A stretch of DNA of 64,000 nucleotides from Mnemiopsis leidyi (GCA_000226015.1 JH153208.1:30248-94247), one strand, 5' to 3'. Positions 26,201-37,590 are shown, numbered from the stretch's first letter. A program made the numbers and translations. The notes: generated by a model from the sequence alone, not told the origin.

Positions 26201-29200
26201 TGAGAATAAACGCCATAAAAACTTGTTTCCGTTGCATCCGTATAATGTAAAAGAAACAAGCACAACAATTACAGGTGCTTAATGAAGTGTATCTTAAAGA
26301 GCAGTGGGCACTGGGACTCTTGGTTTCTGGTTCTGTTGCAGAGCACAAATCTGTCTTCACAGTGTTTATATCTGCTCTAAAGGGGCTAAAAGAGATGATT
26401 CCAGAGGTTCAGGTAGGTTCTAAGTAGTAGTCGACACTTTAATTATGAGTAAAACATGATTACTATACCTGATCCCCATGCCTGATCACTATACATGATC
26501 GCTATACATGATCAGTATACATGATCACTATACTTGATCACTATACTTGATCACTATACATGATAAATATAATCAGGAATTAAGAGGAGTGTATCTGATA
26601 AAGAAGAAAACAGAGGGAGATAAAAGTGACACTGATGGTGGATTTGATATGGAAAGAGATCGCTTTGAAAGGCTCGTTAAACATCTCCAGATAGATGAAG
26701 ATAGAAATGAGGGGCCGACTATCTTTCTGGTATGCGAACTGTTCAGCTATCTAACTCATTGCTTATGATATTATTCTCCTGCACTTTTTAATTTTAACAA
26801 ATATCTAGGGCGTTAAAAATACAGAACAGATTCCATCAATGGTTATTATCGACAATTTTATATTACTGTGCCTCTTATTCCTGCAACTGATCACAAAAGG
26901 AAGTCACAATTAAGTCACAACGACGCATTCCCAGTTCAAGAGTAATGGTATGGGAAGAGGAATTGAACCAGACAGAGCAACTATGAAAACAGACCTTACG
27001 GAGCACAACATCAAATCTTTCTTTTTCGAACAAGTTCAGCAGAAACTCCTTGAAGACAAGATGGCCAAGAAACGCAAGGCAGTCAAACAGGGAGAAGCTA
27101 TTCCCCTGAATTGGCGAGGTACATGTCGAGAATTTGATAGAACTGTCTGCATTCCATCTTTAAGCAGTGAGAGAGTAGGATCTTTTGGGTCTTCTTACAC
27201 AAATATCTAAATATCTGACATTTTTTAGTACACTATACAAAAGGCTTAGCCAGGAAAGCGGGCCAACTGATCCTAAGTCCTGACTTAGTGTCCAATCGTC
27301 ATTGCGTATTGCTTACGTGCACCAAAGGGTTCACCTTCATTTCGGAGAGACAATGTGACTAAGTTGAATGAACTTGAGAACAAAATAAGGTAAGCTAATT
27401 AGGTAAGTACTTAAGTAATGTGGGTCAGCTGGTGTGTGTCGAAAATCGAGAAAGTATGAAATACAGGTATTCAAGTTGACTTCAAGTAAAAACAGCATTT
27501 TTTATTATTAGAATCATCGATTATATCCATCATTATCATGGTCTTTTTTTTAATATATATCAACAATACATTAAGTAAAGTACTAAAGTAGCCTAAGTTT
27601 TTTAAATAATTTGCAGAACTCCATAATAAAAATTTTGAATATTTATGAATTTAAATTCTAAATCTGACCTTTCAACACACAACGCTGCCGAAGTAGCAGT
27701 AGAAATAATTTATGTTTTCTGATAACTTATAAAATATGCAGTATGCACGAACATGTTCGATTAAACAAAAATTTACGGACGTTACTGAATTAGTTTAAGT
27801 ATAGTGTATAGCGTTAGTTCTTTATCGCCATCGATCAAAAAATCTGAAATAATCTTCAGATAAAAAGATCAAACACATAGTGAGAGACACTCTGCAAGAT
27901 TGGATCACCGAAAGCAACGCTGATGTGCTCATCCTTATTTGCCATGGGACTCAATCTAGTTCCTTAACTAAGCTTCTCCTCTCTATCAGCAAGGTAAAAC
28001 TAGAAATGTGCTGATTTTGTAATTTTATAATAGTTCAGCTGTATAATCTTACAATGGAAAGAAATATTTCGAATGAAAATCTGCTCCTAAAACAATATAG
28101 GTTTTAACATATAGCAGATGATCGCATCTACAACTAAATCAAATTTCCATACTAATACTAATTACGACATAAGAGTAAAGACTAAAGAGTATAGAACACA
28201 GGCAAAAAACTTACTTTGTCAAAAAAAAGAATGAACTATGTCTTGGCTCTCGCAAATACAAAAAACGCAGACTGTGACTGTCCGAGACCTTGGTGCTAAA
28301 GAAACAGAGCTATAGCTCTGTATAGGTAGCCGTATACTTCTAGATGTATCAGTCCCTCAACGGAAACGATCTGTCAGAAACTCAATTAATCTATATTTTC
28401 ATATTATCATCTACCACATTTATTGGCCCCAGTATTACGTAAAGAAGCTGTTATGTTATTACAATGACAACGATATTATTTGATCTTAATAAACGCATCA
28501 GCTCCTTGGACCTAGACAAGCAGTTTGGTCCCCGTCAATTGCCGGGCTCCTCTAGGGCTACACGTTAATTGCCTTGCCCGGTTCCGCCAGGCTCCGCAAA
28601 AAAGAGTAGCGCGAACTCGGGGCCCAGCAATAATTGCTCCATGTCAGGTGTCACTATTTGCTAATCTACTATAAGTATATAGGCTACTTCAAATCTAAGC
28701 TTTTAGTTTACAATTAAAATATAAAATAGTGTAAATCCACAAAGCATCGAGCATAATTTTTTACCTTTTTAACCGATTTTAGAGATTTAAAAAGCGCTGT
28801 ATGGAAAATGTTTCAATTTTTTGTATAAATTAGCATTCATAACAAACTTTCGGAAGCTTTTTGCATGGTTTGGAATCATCGATAAGCTAATTGTCACGAA
28901 AAGATTACCCATCACTTCTTTACTTAGTGAGTTAGCTTCAAGTTCAATCAAAAACTAATTCATTTACAATATGAATAATATACTTTTTACTAGGCAGTAA
29001 AAAACAATCAGAACGTTGCGTTTATTAACTCAGCATTATAATTGTTTATCATATAAATATGTAAATAAAATGAGAAAACATTTGATTGAGATGTTTATCT
29101 TCAGCTAGAAAAGCAGTACGGAGGTAGAATACAGTTCGGTAAAGTAAACACAGGTCTAAACGATCTGGACCTACCGGAGATTCCTACAGAGGGGTTTGTT

Positions 29201-29759
29201 AGGCTCCGGGGTCGCTCTGATGGCCAGGTAAGAATGTTTGTTAGGCTCCGGGGTCGCTCTGATGGCCAGGTAAGAATGTTTGTTAGACTGCGGGGTCGCT
29301 CTGATGGCCAGGTAAGAATGTTTGTTAGGCCCCGGGGTCGCTCTAAATGTTTGTTAGTTAGACTGCAGGGTCGCTCTGATGGCCAGGTAATAATTTGTTG
29401 GGGTGATCTGCGTCAGCTAAGCTTACAATATTTACTTATAGTTTTAGGTCACGATCAATCACGATAGCTCCTTAGTAGTTTTTCTTAGTTTTACAATGCT
29501 GCATTTCCAGTCGTTTCAAATTTCCTTCGAGTGTAGGTTGTGAATTCTGAATAGACTTTTTACATGACTGCACAAAACTAAAACTATAACTATAAGTACA
29601 AAGAGCTGGAACAGGAAAGAAAATGTGAAATCAATCAAAATACAAACACATCGCACCTTGCAGATATTGATGGAGATAATCAGTAACGTGCTCGACATCC
29701 AGGAGCTAACAGACTACATTTCTAGTTCCACTTCGGTCAGGTCTAAGGAGGAATTGTAG
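23267..29759 (+). CDS. Non-catalytic PDI-family protein (KEEL)
   Basis: A second PDI-like gene 377 bp downstream of the first, same orientation. Visible exons: 23267-23417, 23603-23821, 24088-24167, 25144-25314, ~25563-25674, 26275-26412, 26577-26729, ~26809-26841, 26935-27118, 27229-27354, 27860-27993, 29105-29227, 29664-29759. Phases agree throughout; two borders marked ~ are less certain. It starts with a signal peptide (MLQKFLHTLFLVALTTQ). The predicted length is near 560. At the a-domain active-site position FLLDFY is followed by MSRKDMV, with no CxxC. In a', VLLTCTKGFTFI likewise lacks CxxC. The b' region (TIFLGVKNTEQIPSM, then LTEHNIKSFFFEQV) and EAIPLNWRG correspond to the PDI b'/x region. 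The C-terminus KEEL is a plausible ER retrieval variant of KDEL. Like ERp27 or PDILT, it probably binds clients or partners without redox catalysis. Three of its splice junctions sit in or next to minisatellites. Confidence 0.8.
24623..25191. repeat. 56-bp minisatellite copying a splice acceptor
   Basis: About ten copies of a 56-bp unit. Each has a pyrimidine-rich tract ending in an acceptor (CACCACCCTCTCCAG) and then coding-like sequence (GTACCAGAACTCTCTC, then GAGGAGGCAGCAGTACTG). The last copy is the real 5' end of the exon at 25144, which starts VPELSLEEAAVLTLTT in phase with the preceding exon. Upstream copies add 56 bases each, not a multiple of three. The array contains assembly gaps, so the copy number is uncertain. 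Confidence 0.92.
24839..24884. other. Assembly uncertainty (N bases)
   Basis: One N at 24839 and a run of eleven at 24874-24884 fall inside the 56-bp array. This is the usual sign of a collapsed or poorly resolved tandem repeat. Confidence 0.98.
26465..26576. repeat. 13-bp array abutting a splice acceptor
   Basis: About eight copies of a 13-bp unit (CTATACATGATCA). They run directly up to the acceptor at 26576; the last, altered copy (ACATGATAAATATAATCAG) supplies the AG. The exon that follows begins ELRGVYLIKKK. Confidence 0.8.
27355..29104. other. Introns of the second PDI gene
   Basis: Long AT-rich introns on either side of the small exon 27860-27993. A GC-rich island at about 28505-28640 (with CCGGGCTCC and CCCGGTTCCGCCAGG) stands out and may be an old inserted element. 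I could not match it to a second copy here. Confidence 0.5.
29186..29390. repeat. 42-bp in-frame minisatellite copying a splice donor
   Basis: Four to five copies of a 42-bp unit holding TTTGTTAGGCTCCGGGGTCG, CTCTGATGGCCAG and the donor GTAAGAATG. The first copy is the true exon end (29227, FVRLRGRSDGQ). Donor copies follow at about 29270, 29312 and 29387. The unit is exactly 14 codons and the frame stays open through all copies, so every donor would join the last exon in phase and add 14 residues per unit. Confidence 0.9.
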
Positions 29760-29920
29760 TGGAAAAGTGGTTTGGTGGTAGACATGGCCGTGTAGCGTCT
29801 AGGTGAGGGACTACCACTCAGCTCTCTGTATCTCTGTTATGTTGACTTCTCTGATCTCTATCCCTTCCTTTTCACCATTGCTGTGTCTAGTTGTTTTTGT
29901 GTTAGTTATATTGTTCTTGA

Positions 29921-30960
29921 ATGGACGTCAGCATTTTTAGGGATCAGGAGGCTATTCCAAAGAATACTGATGTCCATTTCAACGATTTTAAAAGCTTACA
30001 AGCCGGTGAGGACAATTCAATATTGGATATAATTTTGAGTTGAATCAACAGGAGTAGCAGATAATGATATTTGATGAGGTCTTACTAGCTTTAGCTTCGA
30101 GATATCATCTAACCTCCATTACACTCCCAAAAGAATTTGTATCCAGACAGGATGTTGCAATGGATACTTTAGGCTTAGCGTTTTACCAGGGTATTTAATA
30201 TGTTTCTTTTTCTATCTTAATGATAATCATTGTGGCGTTTTTTCTCAAATGTTTTGCAGAAAAAATACATTCACAAGAATATGTGAAATATCCTTAAAGT
30301 TAAATTTAAGTGAAATATTTCGATGGCGGAAAAACTCATTTGAATAAAATCGCATTTTTATTTTAAAGAAGTGTTCGTCGTTCAAGCATTACTAAAAACT
30401 GTAATCAATGATCAGATAAGTAAAAAGTTCTTTTAGTTACATAATCTAAGTTGAAAACGTACAAGTAAGAAAGTGCAGCGATTACAGTTTTATTTAACAA
30501 CAAACATAAACCGTAACGCGTATAACTATATCGCTTTCAGATGTCCAGAAAGTTCACATTGGGCGATGCTTGTCTATAACTTTACGTATATAGTTTCATC
30601 AATAAGTTGGAATAAACGAAATGGCCGCATAAACTGCCTTCTTAGTAAGTTTATCCGGCGGACAATCGTTCGCCGCGAACCCTCGCGGTTCGGGTTAGTG
30701 TTACGGGCGTAAGTCGCGCCAGCCGCCATGCGTGGGTTTGCGGCGAACGATTATCCGCCGGATAAACTTGCAAAAAAGTTCAGAAATACGAGGATGACGG
30801 AGAGACGAGACTTTTTTTCAATCAAGCAAGAAAAGACACAAGCTTTTTTGAAGCGCGGCTCCATAGAAGAGCCTCATGTCAGAGGAAGAGAGTGAGGAAC
30901 TACCTAGAGGATGTTAAGAAGCTATCTGATGACTTAGAGGAGTTGCAGTTACTATCGTAG
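29921..30960 (+). CDS. Small three-exon gene, unrecognised, helical C-terminus
   Basis: Exons 29921-30005, ~30095-30190 and 30779-30960 join in phase (1,1) into about 120 residues. The protein starts MDVSIFRDQEAIPK and continues HLTSITLPKEFVSRQDVAM. It ends in a charged helical stretch with RKRVRNYLEDVKKLSDDLEE, which looks coiled-coil-like. There is no signal peptide and I recognise no family. The second acceptor is ambiguous between two nearby AGs that keep the same frame. A MITE ends two bases before the last exon. The gene follows the second PDI gene by about 160 bases. The whole block recurs, decayed, at 37.7-39.5 kb, which argues that the exon blocks were once real. Confidence 0.5.
30650..30776. 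mobile_element. MITE at a 3' splice site, ~125 bp
   Basis: Terminal inverted repeats of about 30 bases: GTTTATCCGGCGGACAATCG then TTCGCCGC on the left, and the matching complement on the right with one or two differences. The ~65-base centre is GC-rich (CGAACCCTCGCGGTTCGGG). It has no coding capacity and is a classic non-autonomous DNA transposon. The right end lies immediately before the acceptor of the last exon of the small gene. The duplicate segment at 39.4 kb lacks it, giving an empty-site comparison. Confidence 0.85.
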
Positions 30961-32485
30961 TGCATCACACAGCCTTGGAAATATGTACTGTGTTTTTGAT
31001 AATTTTTTGATCAAAATGAATGGCAATTCAAAGCCAAAAATCAAACTATTTTGACATGAAGTGGGGGGGGTCCCATCTGTGCGATGACATTTTTATTGCA
31101 ATTTACCTCTACAATTTAGGGGGAGTTTGTACATGATGACAAATTATGACAAAGGGGGAGGAGGGTAAAAATGCCGAAAATTTGATGACGAATTATGTGA
31201 ACGACCCCTAACTTAAACGGTGCCTGCGAGGGTTCGGTAGTCGGTACGTAGTTGGGGTTAGTCACCGCTATTCCACCAAGTAGAGTAGCGACCCGACCCA
31301 TGACAGTTCACAAAACCAGGTCCTTGATCTGGAAAACTAGTGAGACTCAAGCTCTGTTGACAACACATTGGAAATGAGTTGCTACGAGTTGTCAAATTCA
31401 ACTATTTAGAAGAAGAGAACTTCAAGGTTACTAGTTCGGAATCGAAAAAGATGTCAAGTTGAAGGTTACTAGTTCGGGATTGAGCTGCTAAAAGAATGAA
31501 GAAGATGTCAAGTTGAAGGTTACTAGTGCTATTGGAAGTGGGTAGCTACAGATCTAGAGGTCTTTAGTAGTACCGAGTCTTCTACACGTTCACGAAACCA
31601 GATCTTTTTTCTACAGAACTGAGACTTACAACCGGTTGACAACACTTCATCCTCATCGCAAGATGTCGCGTTAGATCAACTGTTAATAGACCGAACTCCC
31701 AGGGATTTCCTCAATAAACTTTCTGAGAAGAGCTATCATCAACAAAATTGATGATTACTTTTCACCCTTTTCAGCGTGAACCTTTTCCTGACTTGAACCT
31801 TTTCCTAATGTGCTTATATACAAGGAATTATGTTTGTGCAAATCTAGCCCCTTATTCTAAATTCTTGATGTGCCTATATGCACGAAATTATGTTCGTGCG
31901 AATCTAGCCCCTTATTCTAAATTCCTGATGTGCCTATATACATAAAGGAATAATGTTCGTGCAAATCTATCCCCTTATTCTAGATTCCTGATATGGCGAT
32001 TTGCCTATATATTGTCCTATTTGGGCCCATTTTCCCTTAAATAAGAACGATACACAGATTGTTAACAATTCTTTTGAACAAGAACCTTTAATGCATGTCT
32101 ATGGTGACTCCAGTTCGTCCATTGATCGTTGTCCCATTGGAGATAGTTTATAGTTAAACCTAGTTAAGATAATGGTTCTATGGGTTTCCTACAGTTGATA
32201 CCTCAACGGCCTTTTTTCGGTAACACCCTTGATAAGGTTACCGTAGCAACAAGTTACGATAGTAACAAGCCTTGTAGTTCCTATAGGCCCTATAGTCCTT
32301 ACAAGCCTTTGTAGTCCTTACTCCTCACTTTTAGACGCAAATAGTTCTCATATCAGTTGCAGGGCAATTTAGTTCATCACCGAAACTTTGACATCTTTTT
32401 ATTACAAGCCAAAACTTTAAACTGTGTCCTAAAATAATTGCAATGTTCATCTAGCACTGAAGACGCAGACAGAATCCTCAAAATC
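30961..32485. other. Intergenic region with repeats
   Basis: No gene seen. Around 31060-31210 is a block with runs of G and TGATGACAAATTATGAC and GTGAACGACCCCTAAC, which resembles a decayed DNA-transposon fragment. At 31410-31530 the phrase AAGTTGAAGGTTACTAGT occurs three times at ~55-base spacing. From 31797 to 31995 there are three copies of a ~60-bp unit (CCTGATGTGCCTATATAC, then GCAAATCTAGCCCCTTATTC). The final 450 bases precede the secreted-protein gene and may hold its promoter, but no clear motif was found. Confidence 0.55.
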
Positions 32486-35400
32486 ATGACTAGATTTCTG
32501 CTCTTGGTTCTCGCAGCTGTGATGCTGCCTGAATCTCAAGCCGGGAGTCTTGCTGTGAGAGTAGAAAAAAGAGCGACCCCCCAAATACAGGGTTGGCCGT
32601 CATGGGAACAATACCACCGAGAGATCTTCAAAGACTTGAAGGACAAAAATCTGCACGGATTATTCTACAAACAGTCGGTACAAAACAACTTCGTGAATAG
32701 TAATGTCAGACCACTCTGTACCTCCAATAACTTCTACTCTAGCAACCAGGAGTCAGATCTGACGGATAAGAATTGTCTGATCGCGGAGATATCAGGAAGA
32801 CTACGAAACATGCAGTACTACATCAGGGACCACTTCTCCGACTATAGCAGTGTGGACTGGAACTCGGAGGACGTGATTCAGCTCAGGTCCTACATGCTGA
32901 TATGGATGTCCATCACTCCTTTAGACATCAAAACTGGAAGTTCTGATACAGAGATTGAAATTTCTGACGAAGACAGAGTTGAAATTGTCAGCTTGCTTCA
33001 GGGCAAAATTTACGGTCTTGTTCTGAACAATGATATAGCTGGGATTGAGGAAGAGTTAAGCAATACCCAGCTGCCAAGTTTGTCCCAAATGCGGCGATAC
33101 ATCAACACAGGTAGCCAAAGCTGCGCTGGAAAGACCTTCAGCTGGAACGACGATCTTGCGTGCTCCTGGGAAGCATTCCTGAGTGAACTATATCTGCTGA
33201 TCAACACTCACAAGTCTAAGGACGACAAAGTGAAGAGACTGTCATTGTCATACGACTACAAGGAGAAACTGGAGATGCAGCAGCTGAAGAACATGTTTGA
33301 TGGGGCTGTGTCAGAGGTGCAGGGCAGTTTGGAAGTGTTCAGTAACGAGCTGACCTCCGTCATGTTAACCAACTTTGACTCCATTGGAAATTACTTTGCA
33401 ACACTCGCGGAATTTGACGGAGACATCGCAGCAGCTGACATAGGATACATACAGAGTGAACTGGAAAAGTATGACAATAAGCTCTATTCTTTGAATTGGG
33501 CTCTGCAGTACAATGCCGAGGAAATTAGCGAACTCGCTCTGATCAGCGCATCACTGGACGCAGCATTTGCTTGGGCGAAAACAGTGGCGGACATGGCCAT
33601 AGGAATATTTAGTGCCATTGGCGGGAGTTTTGGTGAGATAAGTGCCGCTTTTGACTCCATGAACGATGCAACACAGAAAACACTGAATGCTGTAAGGGCT
33701 GGAAACCTAGCGGATCTTATCAGTGATGTTTCTAAGGACGCACAAACCATCTTTAACGGATTTGATGCGAATGAAGATTTTCTCACACTGACAGCTCAAC
33801 TTGTTCGCCAGGAAGGAGGGGACCAGGTGATAGCAATGGAAGAGCTAGAGGGAATAAGGCAAGAGTTTTTAGAAAGGTACAACGCATACAGCCCTCAGGT
33901 AGGCAGTGACGACATAGCACGAATGGGGGCTAAATGGGAAACCATAATTGACCTCATTGATGAAATTTTCGCAGAGGTCACACATGCCGGTGCATCCGGT
34001 GCCAAGGGGATTGTCTATGCAGGAAACTACATCGAGCAGATGAAATTTGTCGTACCTCAAATCAGCGCTCTTCTGGAATCCCGATTTGACTTTCAGTTTG
34101 ATTTAATGGATAGTCTTGCTGCCAACCTGAGAGCACAATTAGCTAGGTCCTCAGTCGAGGAACTGCGGGGTTCAATTGAGCATATTAGGGACAACATGGA
34201 AGATCCAAAGATAGCAACGACCCAAGCTGCTCTGAGCACCCTGGTAGTTTCGCGAATACACACAATGCAGGCCCTACACTTACACTGCAACATTCTGGAG
34301 TACGTCAACGCGGGCGAGGTCCCAAGTGATTGCGAGAACGCTATGAGAACGCTTTCTGAGGGGGACATAACCAATGCTATAATTTACCGACCTGAAACCT
34401 GTGTAACTAACACCAATGACGGTACATATGTAAGCATTCCAGTCACCAAGAGAGGAAGACAAGACGCGATAAACCTGCGGGATCTTTACAGCGGGAACTC
34501 CACCACTTTCAAGATCCCTGATGCTCAGTGGCTGGTGGATTACGGCTGGCTGACACCCAACGATGTCCGAGAGAAGGTGTTCTACGTGAAGGGATTTGAA
34601 CTGTTCTTGGTAAGCGACAAGGACACTCACAGAAGCGTGCACATAGGAGTTGATATCACTCCCAGTGCCAGCGCTGTCTTGATAAAGGACGGTAACTCCC
34701 GTAGACTCTACGAGATCGTGTCTAGACAGGAGTACGAGTTCCGCTACAAAGAGAACGAGATGCCCTGCGACAAGATAGAGAATAACCCCCACCAATGGTG
34801 CGAAGATCTCGGAGACGTTTGTGTGGTCCGTGACGGGATCCTAGACAACGAGGTGGGAGTTTACCCATCCATTTTCTCTGAGTGGACCCTGCAGGTGCAT
34901 GACCCAGACTGGAGCCGGATTCCTGAACTTCCAGAGTTCGTAGAGGTTGAAGAGACACTTTACCTCCAAGCTAAGGTGTTCCTGTGCAGCAAAACTCCCA
35001 CTCAAAGACCGAACGTTCAAGTTCAGACCCCCTCACAGGACACAGATACAGGGGCGAGGTGTGGAACTGACAATTATTACAACCGCAAACAGCGAGCTTG
35101 GAAACCTTGTCCGTTCGGTTCTCGAGAAGCACTTGGTGGATACTACTGCGAAGCTAGTGAGTAACAACGGGTGTAAATTTAGGAACCTCAATTTTGATCT
35201 AACTCCAGTCTAGGAAAATATTTCCAAACAGTCAGACTTACAATGGTATCAAAAAATTCAGACTAGAAACGCTTTCATCATATAACATCATCACTACCTA
35301 AATAAATTTGTTGCATTTGTACTTGTAGCGCTGAAATGCTTTAATGGTCAGGGTATACAACAATGACCGTTACCTAACCTTCCAGGACCGTGCTGGAGAC

Positions 35401-36669
35401 AGCTCCAGGACACAGGATCATACCCCAGTGGAGCTCAGATCACCCAACAGTCGGTCCAGAACGAGGAGCAATGTCTCGACCTCTGTGAGGAGAGATCGGA
35501 CTGCAAAGCAGCAGTTCTCAACCCCTCCGGACATTGCCATCTTCTGAACACAGACCAGATTGAGGGACGAAGCGGCTGGAAAGCAGCAGTAAAGTATCAG
35601 TGTCCAGGTTGGTGAGAGTGAAGACGGTGACCGTGATGTTTTGGGAGCCAACTTGGGGGGGTGGGCGGCTGCTAACTAGATTTTCTGATTTTCTTGATCC
35701 CGATTACGAAAAAAGCAACTTTCTTTATCTGGATCAAGTTATTTGGTATGTAACTGCAAAATACCCGAGCACCCTGAAAAAGCTAATGCAGAAACTGACT
35801 AACTTAAACTCTGAAATGCGACACTATCTCGCAGAGTGGTCAGAAACCCGAAGACACATGGTACACGATGAGCTAGTTCCCATGGACTTCACCACCAACA
35901 CACTCCAAATCAGAACAGACAACCACTCCGAAAAGCCGTGGCTGAAGTGGATCTTCGTGCAATTCTTCGAGAGTCCTGACGTGAGTTTCGGGGGTTTCAG
36001 GATAGACTTGGGATCCAACCCTCCCTCCTGGGAGATCATGAACTGTAACAGCGCTCAGCGCTTCTCAGAGAGTCTCCCGGCTAGCAGCTCTCGGATCTGG
36101 ACAGTCGGTTGGGACGCAGATAACTACAGGTATGGGAAGACTTAACTTAGACTTAGAGTGGGGAGGGAGTAGAACCTGGGCCGAAAATAAGGAGTTGAGG
36201 AGGCATATTCGGGTCGCTACACCACTTGCTGATTTTTGTTTTTATACTATTTTAATAATGAATAAAGTTTCTTATGGTGTATTCGAAACATTCCCAACCA
36301 ACACACGACACACCTCACCCCAAGGTTTACTGTTTTCGCTGATGGAGTGAAGGTCGTGGAGCACACTCTCTCGGATCAGGGTTGTCGATACAGCAGCTGG
36401 AGGGACTACTCCAAAACTGTGAAATATGTAGCTTTCTTCATCATGGACTTTGAGTCTGACTACTACAGGCCGGGAGACTGTGAGTAAATTTTGTAAAACT
36501 AGTTTGGTTAACTTTAAGCTAGCCTGTAGCAGCTGCTGTAACTTTAGATGGTATTTTCAGAAGGGAAATTTGACATCTTATTGAATAAATCAATAAACTT
36601 GAAGGTAGACTAGATGAAAAGATTAATCATATTGAAATCTTTTTATTTTCAGTGACTAACAGGACCTAG
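32486..36669 (+). CDS. SE-cephalotoxin-like secreted protein with PAN domain
   Basis: Five exons (32486-35156, 35386-35607, 35835-36129, 36325-36479, 36653-36669) join in phase into about 1119 residues. I chose the ATG at 32486 because it opens directly into a signal peptide (MTRFLLLVLAAVMLPESQA). A dibasic site (VEKR) ten residues later suggests propeptide removal. The large first exon encodes a mostly helical region followed by a beta-rich region with FKIPDAQWLVDYGW, VFYVKGFELFLVS, EYEFRYKENE, VYPSIFSEWTLQV and LYLQAKVFLC. These phrases fit the SE-cephalotoxin-like family, first described from cuttlefish saliva and found widely in invertebrates and fish. Exon 2 is a PAN/apple domain (NEEQCLDLCEERSDCKAA). 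Exons 3-4 form a separate domain (DFTTNTLQIR, FGGFRIDLG) related to the protein at 63.7 kb. The gene looks whole. Family homology does not prove a toxic role; many members have no known function. Confidence 0.7.
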
Positions 36670-36884
36670 ACCAACAAATGTGAAATGAACCTGTTCAAAT
36701 TGTCCTCAAATCAGGTAATGTTAAACTGACCATCACTATCAGGAAAACTAGAAAGTCCCTAATTCTGATAGTCTAACGTCTTGAACCATCTTCGAACTTA
36801 AACACTAAGCGAGTAAACGGTAAAGCTGTTATCCAAAACTGCTTCAGACTGAGTAGAATTATTGAAATGTAATGTAATATAACT
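36670..36884. other. 3' flank of the secreted-protein gene
   Basis: Short AT-rich non-coding stretch after the stop; no clear polyadenylation signal was picked out. Confidence 0.4.
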
Positions 36885-37418
36885 GAATTTGAATAAGTTA
36901 TGCCGATACATTTCAGGCGAGGCAAGGTACACAAGAGGGCTGCAATAGAGCATTGGTATTCTAACAGTAACAGTAACAAGAACAATAACATAATTTGGGT
37001 CAAAATTTGTTTATGGGTTTTACTTTTTAGAAAGAGAATTTAATAGTATGTATTTAGCAGAAAATTTTATTGTGATGAATGTCAACAATTTACAATTTAT
37101 ACTTATAGTTTTAAATTTGTCTCACCCTGATTAACAAATGGAAGTATTTTCTAATACAACTTGAAGTTGAACTTGAAGTTCAACAAGTGCAAATAAGAAG
37201 AATTGCAAGTTTCAGAGAAAACTGTCGATATAGATAATTTGTAAAATAGCCAAGGCGCGGCGATTCGTTGCCAATAATCAACGAAAGCAGAAAGAAACTG
37301 GTGCGATACCATCAATTAACGGTTCACTTTAAGGAATTCATCTTGAAAAAAAAGAACTAATTGGACGAACATTTTTTGTGAACAAGGCACAATAGCCTGA
37401 CACGGGATATAACAACTA
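36885..37418. mobile_element. Dispersed repeat family, copy 2
   Basis: Same orientation as the block at 13545-14008, with shared anchors including GCATTGGTATTCTAAC, GGGTTTTACTTTTTAG, GTGCGATACCATCAATTAAC and AATTGGACGAACATTTT. A ~50-base insertion rich in AACTTGAAGTT separates the two halves relative to copy 1. Confidence 0.7.
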
Positions 37419-37491
37419 AACATATAAGTATAACTATAAGTATAACAACTAAATTCAAAATTTCTTGGGAGTCTGACTCTGAATTGACATG

Positions 37492-37590
37492 ACCTAAGCT
37501 TGTCTCACGTTGTGACCCTTCGCGCGCGCCGGAGGCTGCCGCTGGCGCTTCGCGGCAGCAGGGCTAGGCAACGTGTAGCAAACCTAAGCT
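37492..37590. mobile_element. GC-rich hairpin insertion with 9-bp target duplication
   Basis: An ~81-base GC-rich segment (37501-37581) is flanked by perfect 9-base direct repeats ACCTAAGCT at 37492-37500 and 37582-37590. Its ends are imperfect inverted repeats (TGTCTCACGTTG against CAACGTGTAGCA). The centre is a GC hairpin (CCGCTGGCGCTTCGCGG). The target duplication shows it inserted as a unit; 9-bp duplications are known from Mutator-like and some other DNA transposons. Confidence 0.75.

Noticed and set aside
27290-27389. Alternative frame in the second PDI gene (VIAYCLRAPKGSPSF) ending at a strong donor
   Set aside because: It looks PDI-like, but its phase fits neither the preceding nor the following exon, whereas the frame ending at 27354 fits both.
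28505-28640. GC-rich island as a tRNA or SINE
   Set aside because: It has a GGTTCCGCC phrase but no B box or cloverleaf fold and no second copy in the window.
29234-29467. Separate small protein encoded by the 42-bp repeats
   Set aside because: The frame is simply the exon frame of the second PDI gene running through in-phase repeat units.
30473-30712. 79-codon plus-strand frame
   Set aside because: It ends inside the MITE terminal repeat, has no domain, and lies in the intron of the small gene.
31748-31945. Small protein with repeated FLMCLY phrases
   Set aside because: The repeats come from the 60-bp tandem array, whose unit is divisible by three; no signal peptide or start context supports it.
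34280-34795. 171-codon minus-strand frame
   Set aside because: It lies wholly opposite the cephalotoxin-like coding exon and has no features of its own; it is a shadow of that exon.
35608-36145. Frame upstream of exon 3 of the secreted gene as coding
   Set aside because: The acceptor at 35834 matches phase; earlier acceptors give a stop or the wrong phase, so the upstream part is read as intron.
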